From Methylomonas subterranea (GTDB lineage Bacteria > Pseudomonadota > Gammaproteobacteria > Methylococcales > Methylomonadaceae), in the NCBI RefSeq assembly GCF_024505185.1, contig NZ_JANIBJ010000006.1, forward strand, positions 62,001 to 126,000: a DNA stretch of 64,000 nucleotides. The letters run 5' to 3'. A program made the position numbers and the translations under genes. Below are positions 26,603 to 35,488 of this stretch, piece after piece. Within the stretch, counting starts at the first letter, position 1, and every line of letters starts with the position of its first letter. The notes below the pieces were generated by a model. It had not been told where the DNA came from and made no database searches. It saw only the letters and a list, made by a program, of their open reading frames with translations.

Positions 26603-28675
26603 ATGCTCATGAAAATGCTTGAAAGCTTAGCGCATAAGCTGGGTAGGCTATGTGGTTCCCGGTTCTTCAGGCTGTATGTGGTTCTGGTCATATTGAGCTG
26701 CGCCGGCGGCTATTTTTTTTACGGCAACATCCAATACCACGCATCCCTGCGCTGTCGTTTGTCCGACGGTATTGGTGTCGAAGCGGGCAGAGAAGCCATA
26801 AATCTCGCCTTGGATGAGATAAGGCGTGGCATTCGCCGGATATCCGGGCCGTACGAAGCAAATCCGGCCGCCGATCGGCTTTCGCCAGTTGATTTTGAAC
26901 GGCGGTTGACGCTGTTAGCGGCCACGTCAGTGCTGTTTGAGCGGATACGCTGGCTGGACGAGTTCGGGCGCGAACGTTTGCAGGTAAATTTTAACAGTGG
27001 CAAGCCCCATTTTATGCCATCTGCTGAATCGAGAGATCAAAGTGCCAGTCATTATTTAATGGCCGCCAATAAAATGGCTCCCGAACAGCTTTACATTTCA
27101 CCTCTGGAGTTCAATGACCCATTCGGCGACGAAGACTCTCCGCTTCAGCCGGTATTACGCATTGCGGCGCCGGTTTTTGACGGCGCTGGCGCCCGGCGCG
27201 GCGTGCTGGTTTGCGATTATGCGGCGGTGGAGTTATTGGCTCGTTTCGAGAAAGCCGTCGCGGGGAATGCGGGGCGTACCCTGTTGTTGAGCCCCGAGGG
27301 TTTTTTGCTTACCTCTGCACTGCCCGACAAGGGGCAAGGTCTGGTATTTAAGCCCACAAGCCCGAATTTTTCAGCCTATCGCCCTTTGATATGGGCCAGG
27401 ATCAATCAGGCTGAAGCCGGTCAGTTTGAGGATACTGAAGGGTTGTGGACGTTTAACACTGTATTTCTCGACCGGAACGACGCCGCACTGACCGCCAATG
27501 CCTGGAAAATTGTTGCACTGCTGCCGGCTAAAAAACTCTACGGCAATCCGGAGCTTTTCAATACCTTTCTGTCGGCGCTGTTGGTGCTTTTGGTTTTGCA
27601 AGCCGTCGGTTGTTGGAAATTGGCCGATGTCTGTCAAGGCAGGAAACGGATACAAGAGCAATTGCGGGATTCCGATGAGCAATTGCAAAATCTGATAGTG
27701 GCGCGTACCTCCGAGTGGGTGGGGGATGCGTTATCGCGCGAGAAAACCGCGCGACAATTAAAACTGCTGGATACGGCGCTGAAAGCCGCCGCTCAAGCCA
27801 TTGTTATTGTCGACAGTCAAGCCGTCATTCGCTGGGCCAATCCGGCTTTCTCCGCGCTAACGGGCTTTGCCTTGGAAGATGTTTTGGGCAAGCCGTCAAA
27901 GGAACTGATTCGCCTGGGGGCGCAAAGCGAAACGTTTTATCTGGCGTTGGCAAACAGCATCTTGAATCAACGGGTTTGGCGCGGCGAAATTATTAACAAA
28001 CACAGAGACGGCATTTTTTATAACGAATCGCTGACTATCAGTCCGATTCGTCACCGGGAAAGCGGCAATACCCATTTTATTGCGCTAATAGAGAATATTT
28101 CCGAACGCAAACAAGCTGAAAAGCGGCTGGCCAATTTAAACCGGGTGTATGCGATGACATGCGAGATCATGAAGCTTATTCGGCATGCGCGCGACAGCAA
28201 TGCGCTATGCGATGCCGCGTGTCGTATTGCCGTGCAGGAAGGCGGCTTTGCCATGGCTTGGTTGGGAGTGCCGGACGCCGCCGGAGAGATGTTGCATCCG
28301 GCCGCTTTTGCCGGCATCGACAAGGAAACCCTGGCTCAATTCAACCGTTTGCCGACATCTCCCGAGCAAAACAGCCATCCCGCCCATGCGGCCTATGCCC
28401 AGATGTGTAACGTGGGTAGCAACGACATCGAAAGCGACCCGCGCACCAAAGACTGGCGGCACAAGGCGTTAGCGTTGGGTTACCGCAGCATGCTCTCCTT
28501 GCCTGTTAAAACCAAGGGCAAGGTATTGGGGGTATATTCGCTTTATGCCGGCGCGACAGAGGTATTTACCAACCGGGAGATCAAATTACTGGACGATCTG
28601 GCCAATGAAATTGGGCTTGCCTTGAACGCCATCGATGGCGGCGCTGAACAGTATAGGGCTGCGGCCGAAGCGTGA
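26603..28675 (+). CDS. Cache-PAS-GAF membrane sensor protein lacking an output domain
   Basis: 690 residues. TM1 (about 23-45) and TM2 (about 319-342, LSALLVLLVLQAVGCW) bracket a periplasmic dCache-like sensor of about 270 residues. A short coiled coil (about 345-390) leads to a PAS domain (about 395-515, AIVIVDSQAVIRWANPAFSA) ending ISERKQAEKRL, then a GAF domain (about 525-680) with NDIESDPRTKDWRHKALALG and MLSLPVKTKGKVLGVYSLYA. The stop comes directly after the GAF domain: no histidine kinase, GGDEF or EAL module is present and the next 160 bp do not encode one. It may act through a partner or be C-terminally truncated. The start could be any of three close ATG codons (26603, 26609, 26615). 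Confidence 0.87.
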   Translation: MLMKMLESLAHKLGRLCGSRFFRLYVVLVILSCAGGYFFYGNIQYHASLRCRLSDGIGVEAGREAINLALDEIRRGIRRISGPYEANPAADRLSPVDFERRLTLLAATSVLFERIRWLDEFGRERLQVNFNSGKPHFMPSAESRDQSASHYLMAANKMAPEQLYISPLEFNDPFGDEDSPLQPVLRIAAPVFDGAGARRGVLVCDYAAVELLARFEKAVAGNAGRTLLLSPEGFLLTSALPDKGQGLVFKPTSPNFSAYRPLIWARINQAEAGQFEDTEGLWTFNTVFLDRNDAALTANAWKIVALLPAKKLYGNPELFNTFLSALLVLLVLQAVGCWKLADVCQGRKRIQEQLRDSDEQLQNLIVARTSEWVGDALSREKTARQLKLLDTALKAAAQAIVIVDSQAVIRWANPAFSALTGFALEDVLGKPSKELIRLGAQSETFYLALANSILNQRVWRGEIINKHRDGIFYNESLTISPIRHRESGNTHFIALIENISERKQAEKRLANLNRVYAMTCEIMKLIRHARDSNALCDAACRIAVQEGGFAMAWLGVPDAAGEMLHPAAFAGIDKETLAQFNRLPTSPEQNSHPAHAAYAQMCNVGSNDIESDPRTKDWRHKALALGYRSMLSLPVKTKGKVLGVYSLYAGATEVFTNREIKLLDDLANEIGLALNAIDGGAEQYRAAAEA

Positions 28676-28791
28676 AGGGCTGATGCATATTTCAAGACGC
28701 CTTGCAATTGGATGAATTGTTTGGGCGTGATTCAAGCTGTGACGCAATAAAAAATGAAACGCCGCGCGAAACCGCTTTAAAGTTGGTGTCA

Positions 28792-28812
28792 CGAAACACA
28801 TCCATGTGTTTC
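28792..28812. repeat. Stem-loop between convergent sensor and Do-protease genes
   Basis: CGAAACACA and TGTGTTTCG pair perfectly around TCCA. It is directly followed by the GC-rich hairpin at 28813-28837. Together they separate two convergent genes. Confidence 0.5.
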
Positions 28813-28844
28813 GCCCCGCGGGTGCTTCGCGAGGGGCTCTTATT
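28813..28844 (+). terminator. Probable intrinsic terminator of the sensor gene
   Basis: GCCCC-GCG (28813-28820) pairs with CGC-GA-GGGGC (28828-28837), with two unpaired bases, and is followed by TCTTATT on the plus strand. The T-rich tail overlaps the stop codon of the convergent protease gene. Confidence 0.5.
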
Positions 28845-30189
28845 GCAGCACCACGAAAAAGCCTTCGCCGTTGCGCTGCAGATTGATCAATAAAGCGGAT
28901 CTGGGGTCGGCCACCTGTTTGAATTCATCCAGATTTCTGACCCGGTAGCGATTGGCGCTGACGATGATATCGCCGGGCCGCAAACCTGTTTTCCAGGCAT
29001 AGGATTTGGGTTCGATTTTTTCCAGCAAAACGCCTTCTATCTGGTCCTTGCCGGTTACGCTCAGGGTAACGCCTTTCAGAATCGGGTGTATATTTTCGCC
29101 GGCAATTTCAGGACGCTTGGGTTTGCCTATTACGGCTTGCAGGCTCAGACGTTGATCTCCGCGCATGACTTCAAGATCGGCGGTGTCGCCCACCTGCAAC
29201 AAACCGATTGCGGTACGGATCTGGCTGCTGCCGTTTTTGACTTCCTGGCCGTTGATCGCAACGATGATGTCGCCGGGTTCGATGCCGGCTTTTTCCGCCG
29301 GCGAACCGGCTTCTACCCGGCTGACCGCCGCGCCGTGCTGGCTTTTCAGATTGAAGGCTTTAACCAGTTCCGGCGTCAAATCCTGGGTGGTAACCCCAAG
29401 CAGGCCCCGGCGCACCTCGCCATGTTGAACCAGGGAGTCCATCAGCTTGATGGCCATATTGGACGGAATGGCAAAACCGATTCCTACATTGCCGCCGCTG
29501 GGTGCCAAAATGGCCGTATTCATGCCGACGAATTCGCCGCGCAGGTTCACCAGGGCGCCGCCGGAGTTGCCAGGGTTTATGGAGGCGTCGGTTTGAATGA
29601 AGTCTTCATAGCCTTCAATGCCCAGGCCGGAACGGCCCAAGGCACTGACTATGCCCGAGGTTACGGTTTGACCCAAGCCGAAGGGATTGCCGATAGCCAC
29701 CACAAAATCACCCACCTTCAACTGGCTGGAATCCGCGATGCGCAGGGCGGTCAAGCTATCGGCCGGAATTTGAATCACCGCCACGTCCGCCTCGGGATCG
29801 GTGCCCAGCACTTTGGCGTTCAGTTGCCGGCCGTCGCTTAGCGTGACGGTAATCTTGTCGGCTTTGTCGATCACATGATTGTTGGTCAGTACGTAACCTT
29901 CGTCCTTGTCGATAATTACGCCCGAACCCAAGCTGTTCCTTTGTTGCTGGCGCGGGTTGTTGGGTATGCCGAAAAATCGGCGGAATACCGGGTCGTTCAG
30001 TAGCGGGTTGTCCTGAATCCGGACATTGGTGGAGGTGGAAATATTTACCACCGCCGGCATGCTGCGTTCCAGCATCGGGGCCAGGGTGGGTAACTGTTCG
30101 CCCTCCACTTGTAACGGCAATGCCGCCTCGGCCGAAAAATGCGCGAAAGCGAGCAAAAGAAACAGCCTTATTATGGTCTTATTAAGCAT
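28840..30189 (-). CDS. Do-family periplasmic serine protease (DegP/DegQ)
   Basis: Periplasmic protease-chaperone, 449 residues from ATG 30189, with a signal peptide (about 1-22, ending SAEAAL). The trypsin-like domain has the triad His in VLTNNHVIDKAD (near 105), Asp in DPEADVAVIQI (near 135) and Ser in NPGNSGGALV (near 209). Two PDZ domains follow; the first has GSPAEKAGIEPGDIIVAING (near 302). The short Q-linker loop (RQQQRNSLGSG) is more like DegQ or MucD than the long DegP loop. An in-frame codon at 30252 would add 21 residues before the signal and is not favoured. Confidence 0.93.
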   Translation of the reverse strand: MLNKTIIRLFLLLAFAHFSAEAALPLQVEGEQLPTLAPMLERSMPAVVNISTSTNVRIQDNPLLNDPVFRRFFGIPNNPRQQQRNSLGSGVIIDKDEGYVLTNNHVIDKADKITVTLSDGRQLNAKVLGTDPEADVAVIQIPADSLTALRIADSSQLKVGDFVVAIGNPFGLGQTVTSGIVSALGRSGLGIEGYEDFIQTDASINPGNSGGALVNLRGEFVGMNTAILAPSGGNVGIGFAIPSNMAIKLMDSLVQHGEVRRGLLGVTTQDLTPELVKAFNLKSQHGAAVSRVEAGSPAEKAGIEPGDIIVAINGQEVKNGSSQIRTAIGLLQVGDTADLEVMRGDQRLSLQAVIGKPKRPEIAGENIHPILKGVTLSVTGKDQIEGVLLEKIEPKSYAWKTGLRPGDIIVSANRYRVRNLDEFKQVADPRSALLINLQRNGEGFFVVLQ

Positions 30190-30329
30190 ATATGTATTTC
30201 CAACAGTCGATGAACCGGCATGGACAATCCGGCAACAAAAATGTTTCGCCAAAAAATATTAACTCATTATCGTCTATGATAGGCACCTTGCCCGTAGCAT
30301 TTTAATTTGCATTCATTCCGCATCAAACC

Positions 30330-31658
30330 ATGGCTGTCGATATCCAGTCCGAAGAGGCTCGTCTGATCCGGCAATTGATTCCCTTGTCAACCCTGCCGTC
30401 GCAAGCATTTAACAGCCTGTGCGCGCAATTGCAACCGGAACACGCCGAGCAGGGCACGGTTTTGTTCAGGCGCGGCCAGCGGGACGGCGATCTTTATTAT
30501 TTGCTGGAGGGTTCGGTTAACTTGCGAACCGAGACTTTCACCATCGAAACCATTGCCGCGGGCAGCGATTCGGCGCGCTTTGCCCTCGCCCATCAAGTGC
30601 CTAGAAAAGTTGACGCGGTAGCCAATAGTAGAATTCAGTTTTTGCGATTGAATGCTGATATGATCAAAATGGCAAACGAAATAACTTACGACGAGAATGA
30701 AAGCGCTATGATGGTTGACGATTTGGGGGATAGCGACGACTGGATGACGACTCTGCTGAAGTCGCCCATTTTCCGCTCGCTGCCGCCGGCCAATCTGCAA
30801 AAATTGCTGATGAGTTTACAGGAGGTCAGTTGTGCGCCGGGAGAGGTTGTCATCCGGCAGGGGGAGCCGGGGGATTTTTACTACATCATCAAAAAGGGTC
30901 AGGCATTGATCAGCCGCAAGCCATCGCCCAACGCCAAGGATATCAAACTGTCGAAATTAGTTGACCTGGACACTTTCGGCGAAGACGCCTTGATCTCGGG
31001 CGAGCCAAGAAGTACCTCGATTACGGCCCTCACCGAGATGACCTTGCTCAGACTGGGCAAGGAGCAGTTCATCAATCTGATCAAGCTACCCACGCTCAAA
31101 TACATCGATGTTGACGGTTTGCATGAGCAGATGAGTAAAGGGGCAGAGGTCATCGATGTGCGTGGCCCCGATGAATACAGGATCAGCCATTTGCCAAAAA
31201 GCACCAATGTGCCGTTTTTTTCCCTGCGCATGTATCTAAAAACCCTGCATAGGCATCATCCTATCGTTGTGGTTTGCAAGGATGGTAAAACCAGCGAAAT
31301 GGCAGCCTTTATTCTGCAGCAAAATAAATTCAACGCCTTGATTTTGAAAAACGGCATTGCCGGTCTCAGTCAGGATCAACTGCTGGCGGAGCCGGCCTCG
31401 TTCGCCATAGATGACGGCACCGAAACCGGTAATCTGTTGATGCCGGTCAATGAGTCGTCCATATCGGTCCCGGCGGAGCCGAGGGGTGAGAGATCTGAAG
31501 AGGGGCCGAATGACGATCTCAGGCAGCTGGTTCAGCAGCTCAAGGCAAAATGCAGGGCGCTGGAGGCGGAAAAAATCACTTTGGAATTGAAATGCTCGGC
31601 ATTAGCCAGGCAGCTGGAAAAGGTTAAAAACGAGCAGGACAGAATGGGAGAGAAATGA
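30330..31658 (+). CDS. Double cyclic-nucleotide-binding / rhodanese / coiled-coil protein
   Basis: 442 residues, no signal or membrane helix, so cytoplasmic. A divergent first cNMP-binding-like domain (about 10-120, GTVLFRRGQRDGDLYYLLEGSVNL) is followed by a better conserved one (about 140-260, GEVVIRQGEPGDFYYIIKKGQA, then FGEDALISGEPRSTSI, the phosphate-binding cassette). A rhodanese domain (about 268-350) has EVIDVRGPDEYRISHLPKS and active-site loop VVCKDGKTSE with its cysteine intact. The last 50 residues form a coiled coil. Similar proteins occur in aquatic and sulfur-oxidising gammaproteobacteria; the function is not established, and the layout suggests a ligand-controlled sulfur- or signal-transfer role. 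Confidence 0.88.
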   Translation: MAVDIQSEEARLIRQLIPLSTLPSQAFNSLCAQLQPEHAEQGTVLFRRGQRDGDLYYLLEGSVNLRTETFTIETIAAGSDSARFALAHQVPRKVDAVANSRIQFLRLNADMIKMANEITYDENESAMMVDDLGDSDDWMTTLLKSPIFRSLPPANLQKLLMSLQEVSCAPGEVVIRQGEPGDFYYIIKKGQALISRKPSPNAKDIKLSKLVDLDTFGEDALISGEPRSTSITALTEMTLLRLGKEQFINLIKLPTLKYIDVDGLHEQMSKGAEVIDVRGPDEYRISHLPKSTNVPFFSLRMYLKTLHRHHPIVVVCKDGKTSEMAAFILQQNKFNALILKNGIAGLSQDQLLAEPASFAIDDGTETGNLLMPVNESSISVPAEPRGERSEEGPNDDLRQLVQQLKAKCRALEAEKITLELKCSALARQLEKVKNEQDRMGEK

Positions 31659-31724
31659 TCCGGGCGGCGGCTGGATCAGGTAAGCACCTGTCCGGCCCGC
31701 CGCTATTACGGCAATCAAAGCCCT

Positions 31725-31880
31725 TTATTTGATTTTGGCTTCTTTGTACATCACATGCTTGCGAACCACGGGATCGAATTTTTTGATCTCCATTTTCTCG
31801 GGCATGGTTTTTTTGTTTTTGGTGGTGGTGTAGAAGTGGCCGGTGCCTTCTGTCGAAACCAATTTGATTTTATCGCGCAT
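31725..31880 (-). CDS. rpmG: 50S ribosomal protein L33
   Basis: 51-residue ribosomal protein of the large subunit. It begins [20 protein letters not shown] and contains [20 protein letters not shown], the standard L33 sequence without the zinc-binding cysteines (C-minus form). It starts 12 bp after the rpmB stop, so the two are co-transcribed, as usual in Proteobacteria. Confidence 0.96.
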   Translation of the reverse strand: MRDKIKLVSTEGTGHFYTTTKNKKTMPEKMEIKKFDPVVRKHVMYKEAKIK

Positions 31881-31892
31881 GTTTAATTCTCC

Positions 31893-32129
31893 TTAAACTT
31901 TTTCGCCGCGGGCGCGGATGTCGGCCAAAACGGCGTCGATACCATTCTTGTCAATAATACGCATGCCTTTTGAGGATACTCTCAGGCGAACCCAACGATT
32001 TTCACTTTCCACCCAAAATCTGTGATGATGCAGATTGGGCGTAAAACGTCTTTTGGTTCTGTTCATTGCGTGTGAAACGTTGTGCCCGGTGACGGGGCGT
32101 TTACCTGTTACTTGGCATACTCTGGACAT
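31893..32129 (-). CDS. rpmB: 50S ribosomal protein L28
   Basis: 78-residue large-subunit protein, the normal length. It begins [20 protein letters not shown], then [14 protein letters not shown] and ends DIRARGEKV. The frame is open upstream to 32204, but ATG 32129 is the family start. First gene of the rpmB-rpmG pair, divergent from gshB. Confidence 0.97.
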   Translation of the reverse strand: MSRVCQVTGKRPVTGHNVSHAMNRTKRRFTPNLHHHRFWVESENRWVRLRVSSKGMRIIDKNGIDAVLADIRARGEKV

Positions 32130-32169
32130 GACTACCTCAATGCGAGCTTTTGATTCAAAATAGCCGAGC

Positions 32170-32198
32170 TTTATACCAAAAATACTTTTGCCGGTAAA
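32170..32198 (-). promoter_or_regulatory. Predicted sigma70 promoter of rpmB-rpmG
   Basis: On the minus strand, TTTACC (32193-32198), a 17-bp spacer and TATAAA (32170-32175) lie 41-69 bp upstream of the rpmB start. The -10 matches 5 of 6 consensus positions and the -35 matches 4 of 6. Confidence 0.45.
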
Positions 32199-32268
32199 CA
32201 ACATTCTTAAAAATAAATTTGTTAGAATTTTGCAATTATCTCCCGATACTTATTAGAACAGGACGCGA

Positions 32269-33225
32269 ATGACGCTTAAATTCGGCATGGTCATGGACCC
32301 CATCGGCCAGATCAACATCAAAAAAGACACCAGTTTCGCCATGCTGCTGGAGGCGCAAGCGCGCGGCTGGGAGTTGCATTACATGGAACTGGGCGACCTG
32401 TTCATGCAAAACGGTCAGGCCCACGCCCGCACCCGGATGCTGCAAGTCGAGCGCAACGGGCAACAATGGCATCGATTTCTCGGCGAGCAAGAGATGCATC
32501 TGGCCGAACTCGATGTGATCTTGATGCGTAAGGACCCGCCCTTCAACCAGGAGTACATCTACGCCACCTACATGCTGGAACAGGCGGAGCGGCAAGGCGC
32601 TTACGTTGTCAACAAACCGCAATCCTTGCGCGATGCCAACGAAAAAATGTATACCGCCTGGTTTCCGCAATGTTGCACCGACACCTTTGTCGCCCGCGAC
32701 CCGCAAAAAATTCGCGGTTTTCTGCGGCAACACCAGGAGATCATCCTGAAGCCGCTGGACGGCATGGGCGGCGCCTCGATATTTCATGTGCGGGAAAACG
32801 ACCCCAACCTCAGCGTGATTCTGGAAACCATGACCGAGCACGCCACCCGCTACATCATGGCGCAAAAATATCTGCCGCAGGTCAAGGACGGCGACAAGCG
32901 CATCCTGATGGTCAACGGCGAACCGGTGCCTTATTGCCTGGCACGAATCCCCGCCAGCGGCGAAACCCGCGGCAATCTGGCCGCCGGCGGCCGCGGCGAG
33001 GGCCGCGAACTCAGCGAGCGCGACCGCTGGATTGCCGAACAGGTAGGCCCCACGCTGCGCGAAAAAGGCCTGGTTTTCGTCGGCCTGGACGTAATCGGCG
33101 ACTATCTGACCGAAGTCAATGTCACTAGCCCCACTTGCGTTCAGGAACTCGACAAACAATTCGGCATCAATATCAGCGCACAACTGATGGACCATATCCA
33201 AAACCGCTTACAAGCGAAACAATAA
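32269..33225 (+). CDS. gshB: Glutathione synthetase
   Basis: ATP-grasp ligase that joins gamma-glutamylcysteine and glycine. 318 residues, typical length. The N terminus FGMVMDPIGQINIKKDTSFAM, the DVILMRKDPPFNQEY segment, the ATP-grasp loop KPLDGMGGASIF (near 160) and the metal-binding VNVTSPTCVQE near the C terminus identify it. It opens the plus-strand block gshB-tonB-yqgE-ruvX, with 6 bp to the next gene. Confidence 0.97.
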   Translation: MTLKFGMVMDPIGQINIKKDTSFAMLLEAQARGWELHYMELGDLFMQNGQAHARTRMLQVERNGQQWHRFLGEQEMHLAELDVILMRKDPPFNQEYIYATYMLEQAERQGAYVVNKPQSLRDANEKMYTAWFPQCCTDTFVARDPQKIRGFLRQHQEIILKPLDGMGGASIFHVRENDPNLSVILETMTEHATRYIMAQKYLPQVKDGDKRILMVNGEPVPYCLARIPASGETRGNLAAGGRGEGRELSERDRWIAEQVGPTLREKGLVFVGLDVIGDYLTEVNVTSPTCVQELDKQFGINISAQLMDHIQNRLQAKQ

Positions 33226-33231
33226 TACCCG

Positions 33232-34125
33232 ATGATGCAGGATCAGCCGCTTACCAGTTCACCGCTGTCCAACGACGACTCGCTGCTGTTGGCGGTTTTC
33301 GTTGCCGCGCTGGTGCACGTCGGCATTTTATTGGGCATCAACTTCAAGGCTCCGCAGGCGCCGAAGGCCAACAAGTCCATCGAGATCACCCTGTCGCACG
33401 CACCCTTGAAGAAAGCCCCGAGTCAGGCTAAATATCTGGCCTCGGAACACCAGCTTGGGGCTGGCGACAGCACCCAAAAGCCCGAACCGGTCAAACAAAG
33501 CCTGCCCACGCCGCCGATCGAGGCCTCCGCGCCCGCCCGGGTCGAGCCGACCAAACAGCCCGCCCGCGAGGCGCAAAATCCGACGCCCCGGAAGCTGCTC
33601 ACCCAAGCCAAGGCTCCGGTAAAAGTCGCCGCTGCCGTGGAAACGGCCGAAGAGCCGGTGGCGGAAACGATTACGGAACACCCCAAACTGACCGCCGAAG
33701 CCTTGCAGCAGCAAATCGCCCAACTGGGCGAACAGATACGCAATACCCGGCAAAGCGCCGAAGACAGTAAAATCAAATTCGTCAGTTCGGTCAGCACCCA
33801 CAAATATTTGGCGGCTCAATACGTCAAGGACTGGGAAGACAAGGTCGAACGCACCGGCAATCTGAATTATCCGGCGGCGGCCAAGAAGCCCGGTGTTTCG
33901 CAATCGCTGACCATGGACGTCGGCATCAATGCCGACGGCAGTATTTACAGCATGCGCGTCGTCAGGACGTCCGGCAACCTCGCGCTCGACGAGGCGGCCA
34001 AACGCATCGTCAAAATGAGCGCGCCGTTCGCGGCCCTGCCGACGGAATTGCTCAAGGAAGTGAACGTTTTGGTCATTACCCGGGTCTGGAAGTTTTCCGA
34101 CGAAACCGGCATGACAGCCCGCTAG
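33232..34125 (+). CDS. TonB-family energy-transducing protein
   Basis: 297 residues. One N-terminal membrane anchor (about 19-37, LLLAVFVAALVHVGILLGI) is followed by a Pro/Ala/Lys-rich periplasmic spacer (about 55-165) and a TonB C-terminal domain (about 205-290) with LNYPAAAKKPGVSQSLTMDV and GSIYSMRVVRTSGNLALDEA. It should pass proton-motive energy from ExbB/ExbD to outer-membrane receptors, but no exbBD genes are near. Its place between gshB and yqgE matches tonB3 of Pseudomonas, which was linked to twitching motility; a similar role here is only inference. Confidence 0.9.
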   Translation: MMQDQPLTSSPLSNDDSLLLAVFVAALVHVGILLGINFKAPQAPKANKSIEITLSHAPLKKAPSQAKYLASEHQLGAGDSTQKPEPVKQSLPTPPIEASAPARVEPTKQPAREAQNPTPRKLLTQAKAPVKVAAAVETAEEPVAETITEHPKLTAEALQQQIAQLGEQIRNTRQSAEDSKIKFVSSVSTHKYLAAQYVKDWEDKVERTGNLNYPAAAKKPGVSQSLTMDVGINADGSIYSMRVVRTSGNLALDEAAKRIVKMSAPFAALPTELLKEVNVLVITRVWKFSDETGMTAR

Positions 34126-34142
34126 CCCAACCACGCATAGAT

Positions 34143-34709
34143 ATGACAGACAGCACTTATCTGAATAATCAATTTTTGATCGCCATGCCCAGCCTGTTCG
34201 ATCCGCACTTCTTTCATACCGTAACCTATTTGTGCCAGCATAATCGGGAAGGCGCATTGGGCATCGTCATCAACCGCCCCACCAACATGAAACTGAAGGA
34301 CATTCTCGAGCAAATGGGCATAGAATCGGATCTGGAAGAGGTGTTGAACACCCCGGTTTTTGCCGGCGGCCCCGTGCAGCAGGAGCGCGGTTTCGTCATA
34401 CACAGTCCTTGCGCGCAAACTTGGGATTCCACCATCCCGACCGCCGATAACATCAACCTGACCAGCTCGCGCGATATTCTGGAGGCCATTGCCAAGGGCC
34501 AGGGGCCGGCGCATTATCTGATTGCGCTGGGTTATGCCGGTTGGGGCAGCGGGCAACTGGAAAAGGAAATCGTCGAGAATGCCTGGCTGAATACGCCTTG
34601 CGGCGAAGCCATTTTGTACGAAACCCCGGTCAACCAACGCTGGAATGCCGCCGCCAGCCAACTGGGCATAGACATCAACCGCCTCACCACGGCCGCCGGG
34701 CATGGCTAA
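34143..34709 (+). CDS. YqgE/AlgH family protein (DUF179)
   Basis: 188 residues, matching the family. It has the typical start NNQFLIAMPSLFDPHFFHTV, then HNREGALGIVINRPTNM, VFAGGPVQQERGFVIH and LGYAGWGSGQLEKEI. In Pseudomonas the homologue AlgH affects alginate expression, but the molecular function is unknown. The gene overlaps ruvX by 8 bp, and this pair is conserved widely in Proteobacteria. Confidence 0.95.
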   Translation: MTDSTYLNNQFLIAMPSLFDPHFFHTVTYLCQHNREGALGIVINRPTNMKLKDILEQMGIESDLEEVLNTPVFAGGPVQQERGFVIHSPCAQTWDSTIPTADNINLTSSRDILEAIAKGQGPAHYLIALGYAGWGSGQLEKEIVENAWLNTPCGEAILYETPVNQRWNAAASQLGIDINRLTTAAGHG

Positions 34710-35187
34710 GCCCGACCCGCTGGCCGCCAAACTCCGTAGCGACGCCTATCTGGGCTTCGATTTCGGTAATAAAAAAATCGGCGTTGCGGTGGGTTACGCC
34801 GATACCGGCATCGCCAGTCCCTTGCAAACCCTACGCTCGCTCAACCAAGTGCCTGATTGGAATGCCATTGGCAAGCTGATCGCCGAATGGCGTCCGCTCG
34901 GCTTGGTGGTGGGCATTTCCCGGCAACAAGACGGCTCGGACAACATCATCACCCCGCGCATGCGGAAATTTTGCCGCCAGCTCAACGGCCGCTACAATCT
35001 GCCGGTACATCAAATCGACGAAGCCTTGACCACCTTTGCCGCCAAGCAACTGTTATTCGATGACCTGAAAGTCAGTGCCGGTAAGCTATGGGCAGTTCAG
35101 GACCAACTGGCCGCGCAACTGATTCTGCAAAGCTGGTTTAACGAATTTGCCGACGACGTAAAGAGGCAAAGCGATGGAGGAAAATGA
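34702..35187 (+). CDS. ruvX: Holliday-junction resolvase-like RNase (YqgF)
   Basis: 161 residues with the RNase H-like fold. LGFDFGNKKIGVAVGY (near residue 12) holds the first catalytic Asp, and VHQIDEALTTFAAKQ carries the later acidic residues. It acts in 16S pre-rRNA 5'-end processing and possibly DNA junction cleavage. It overlaps yqgE by 8 bp. In Pseudomonas pyrR follows directly; here about 2.2 kb of inserted material intervenes, starting with about 250 bp of non-coding sequence in which no gene was seen. Confidence 0.95.
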   Translation: MAKPDPLAAKLRSDAYLGFDFGNKKIGVAVGYADTGIASPLQTLRSLNQVPDWNAIGKLIAEWRPLGLVVGISRQQDGSDNIITPRMRKFCRQLNGRYNLPVHQIDEALTTFAAKQLLFDDLKVSAGKLWAVQDQLAAQLILQSWFNEFADDVKRQSDGGK

Positions 35188-35439
35188 GCGGCTTTTTTTA
35201 CTGGGTTATTTCCGCTAATCGCAACATAAGGTCGGACTGCAGTTTGCCGGGCTTTATCGCCGAGTTCAATCACATGCTTGAAATTCGGTTCTCGTAAAAT
35301 TCACGGCTTGGTTGGGTAAGGCATAATTTGTCTTGTTATGACCCGAAAGAGTCAGACACCAGTTTCTGGTGAACGACTGGTCTAGCCTTTACAGCAGGCA
35401 ATTAATCCCAGTAGTGGGGTCAATATTTCAAGCTGGCTG

Positions 35440-35468
35440 TAGGGCGGATAAGCGTAGCGTCATCCGCC
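35440..35468 (+). repeat. REP-like element upstream of the RAYT gene (inverted partner of 36036-36064)
   Basis: The 29-bp segment starts TAGGGCGGATAAGCG and ends TCATCCGCC. Its ends GGCGGAT/ATCCGCC pair as a 7-bp stem. The reverse complement matches the element at 36036-36064 at 28 of 29 positions. Confidence 0.85.
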
Positions 35469-35488
35469 AAATCGGTCAAACTCCTTTC

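Noticed and set aside
31659-31724. GC-rich imperfect hairpin between the cNMP/rhodanese gene and rpmG as a terminator
   Set aside because: GCGGCGG and CCGCCGC can pair across a CAGGT/ACCTG inner stem, but no T tract follows and the pairing is imperfect.
32236-33201. 321-codon minus-strand frame
   Set aside because: Antisense of gshB; its composition follows from gshB codon use.
33328-34257. 309-codon minus-strand frame
   Set aside because: Antisense to the tonB-like gene and the start of yqgE; no ribosome-binding site or recognisable motif.
35369-35488. N-terminal extension of the RAYT protein
   Set aside because: The extension reads through the REP element; the family starts at ATG 35489.
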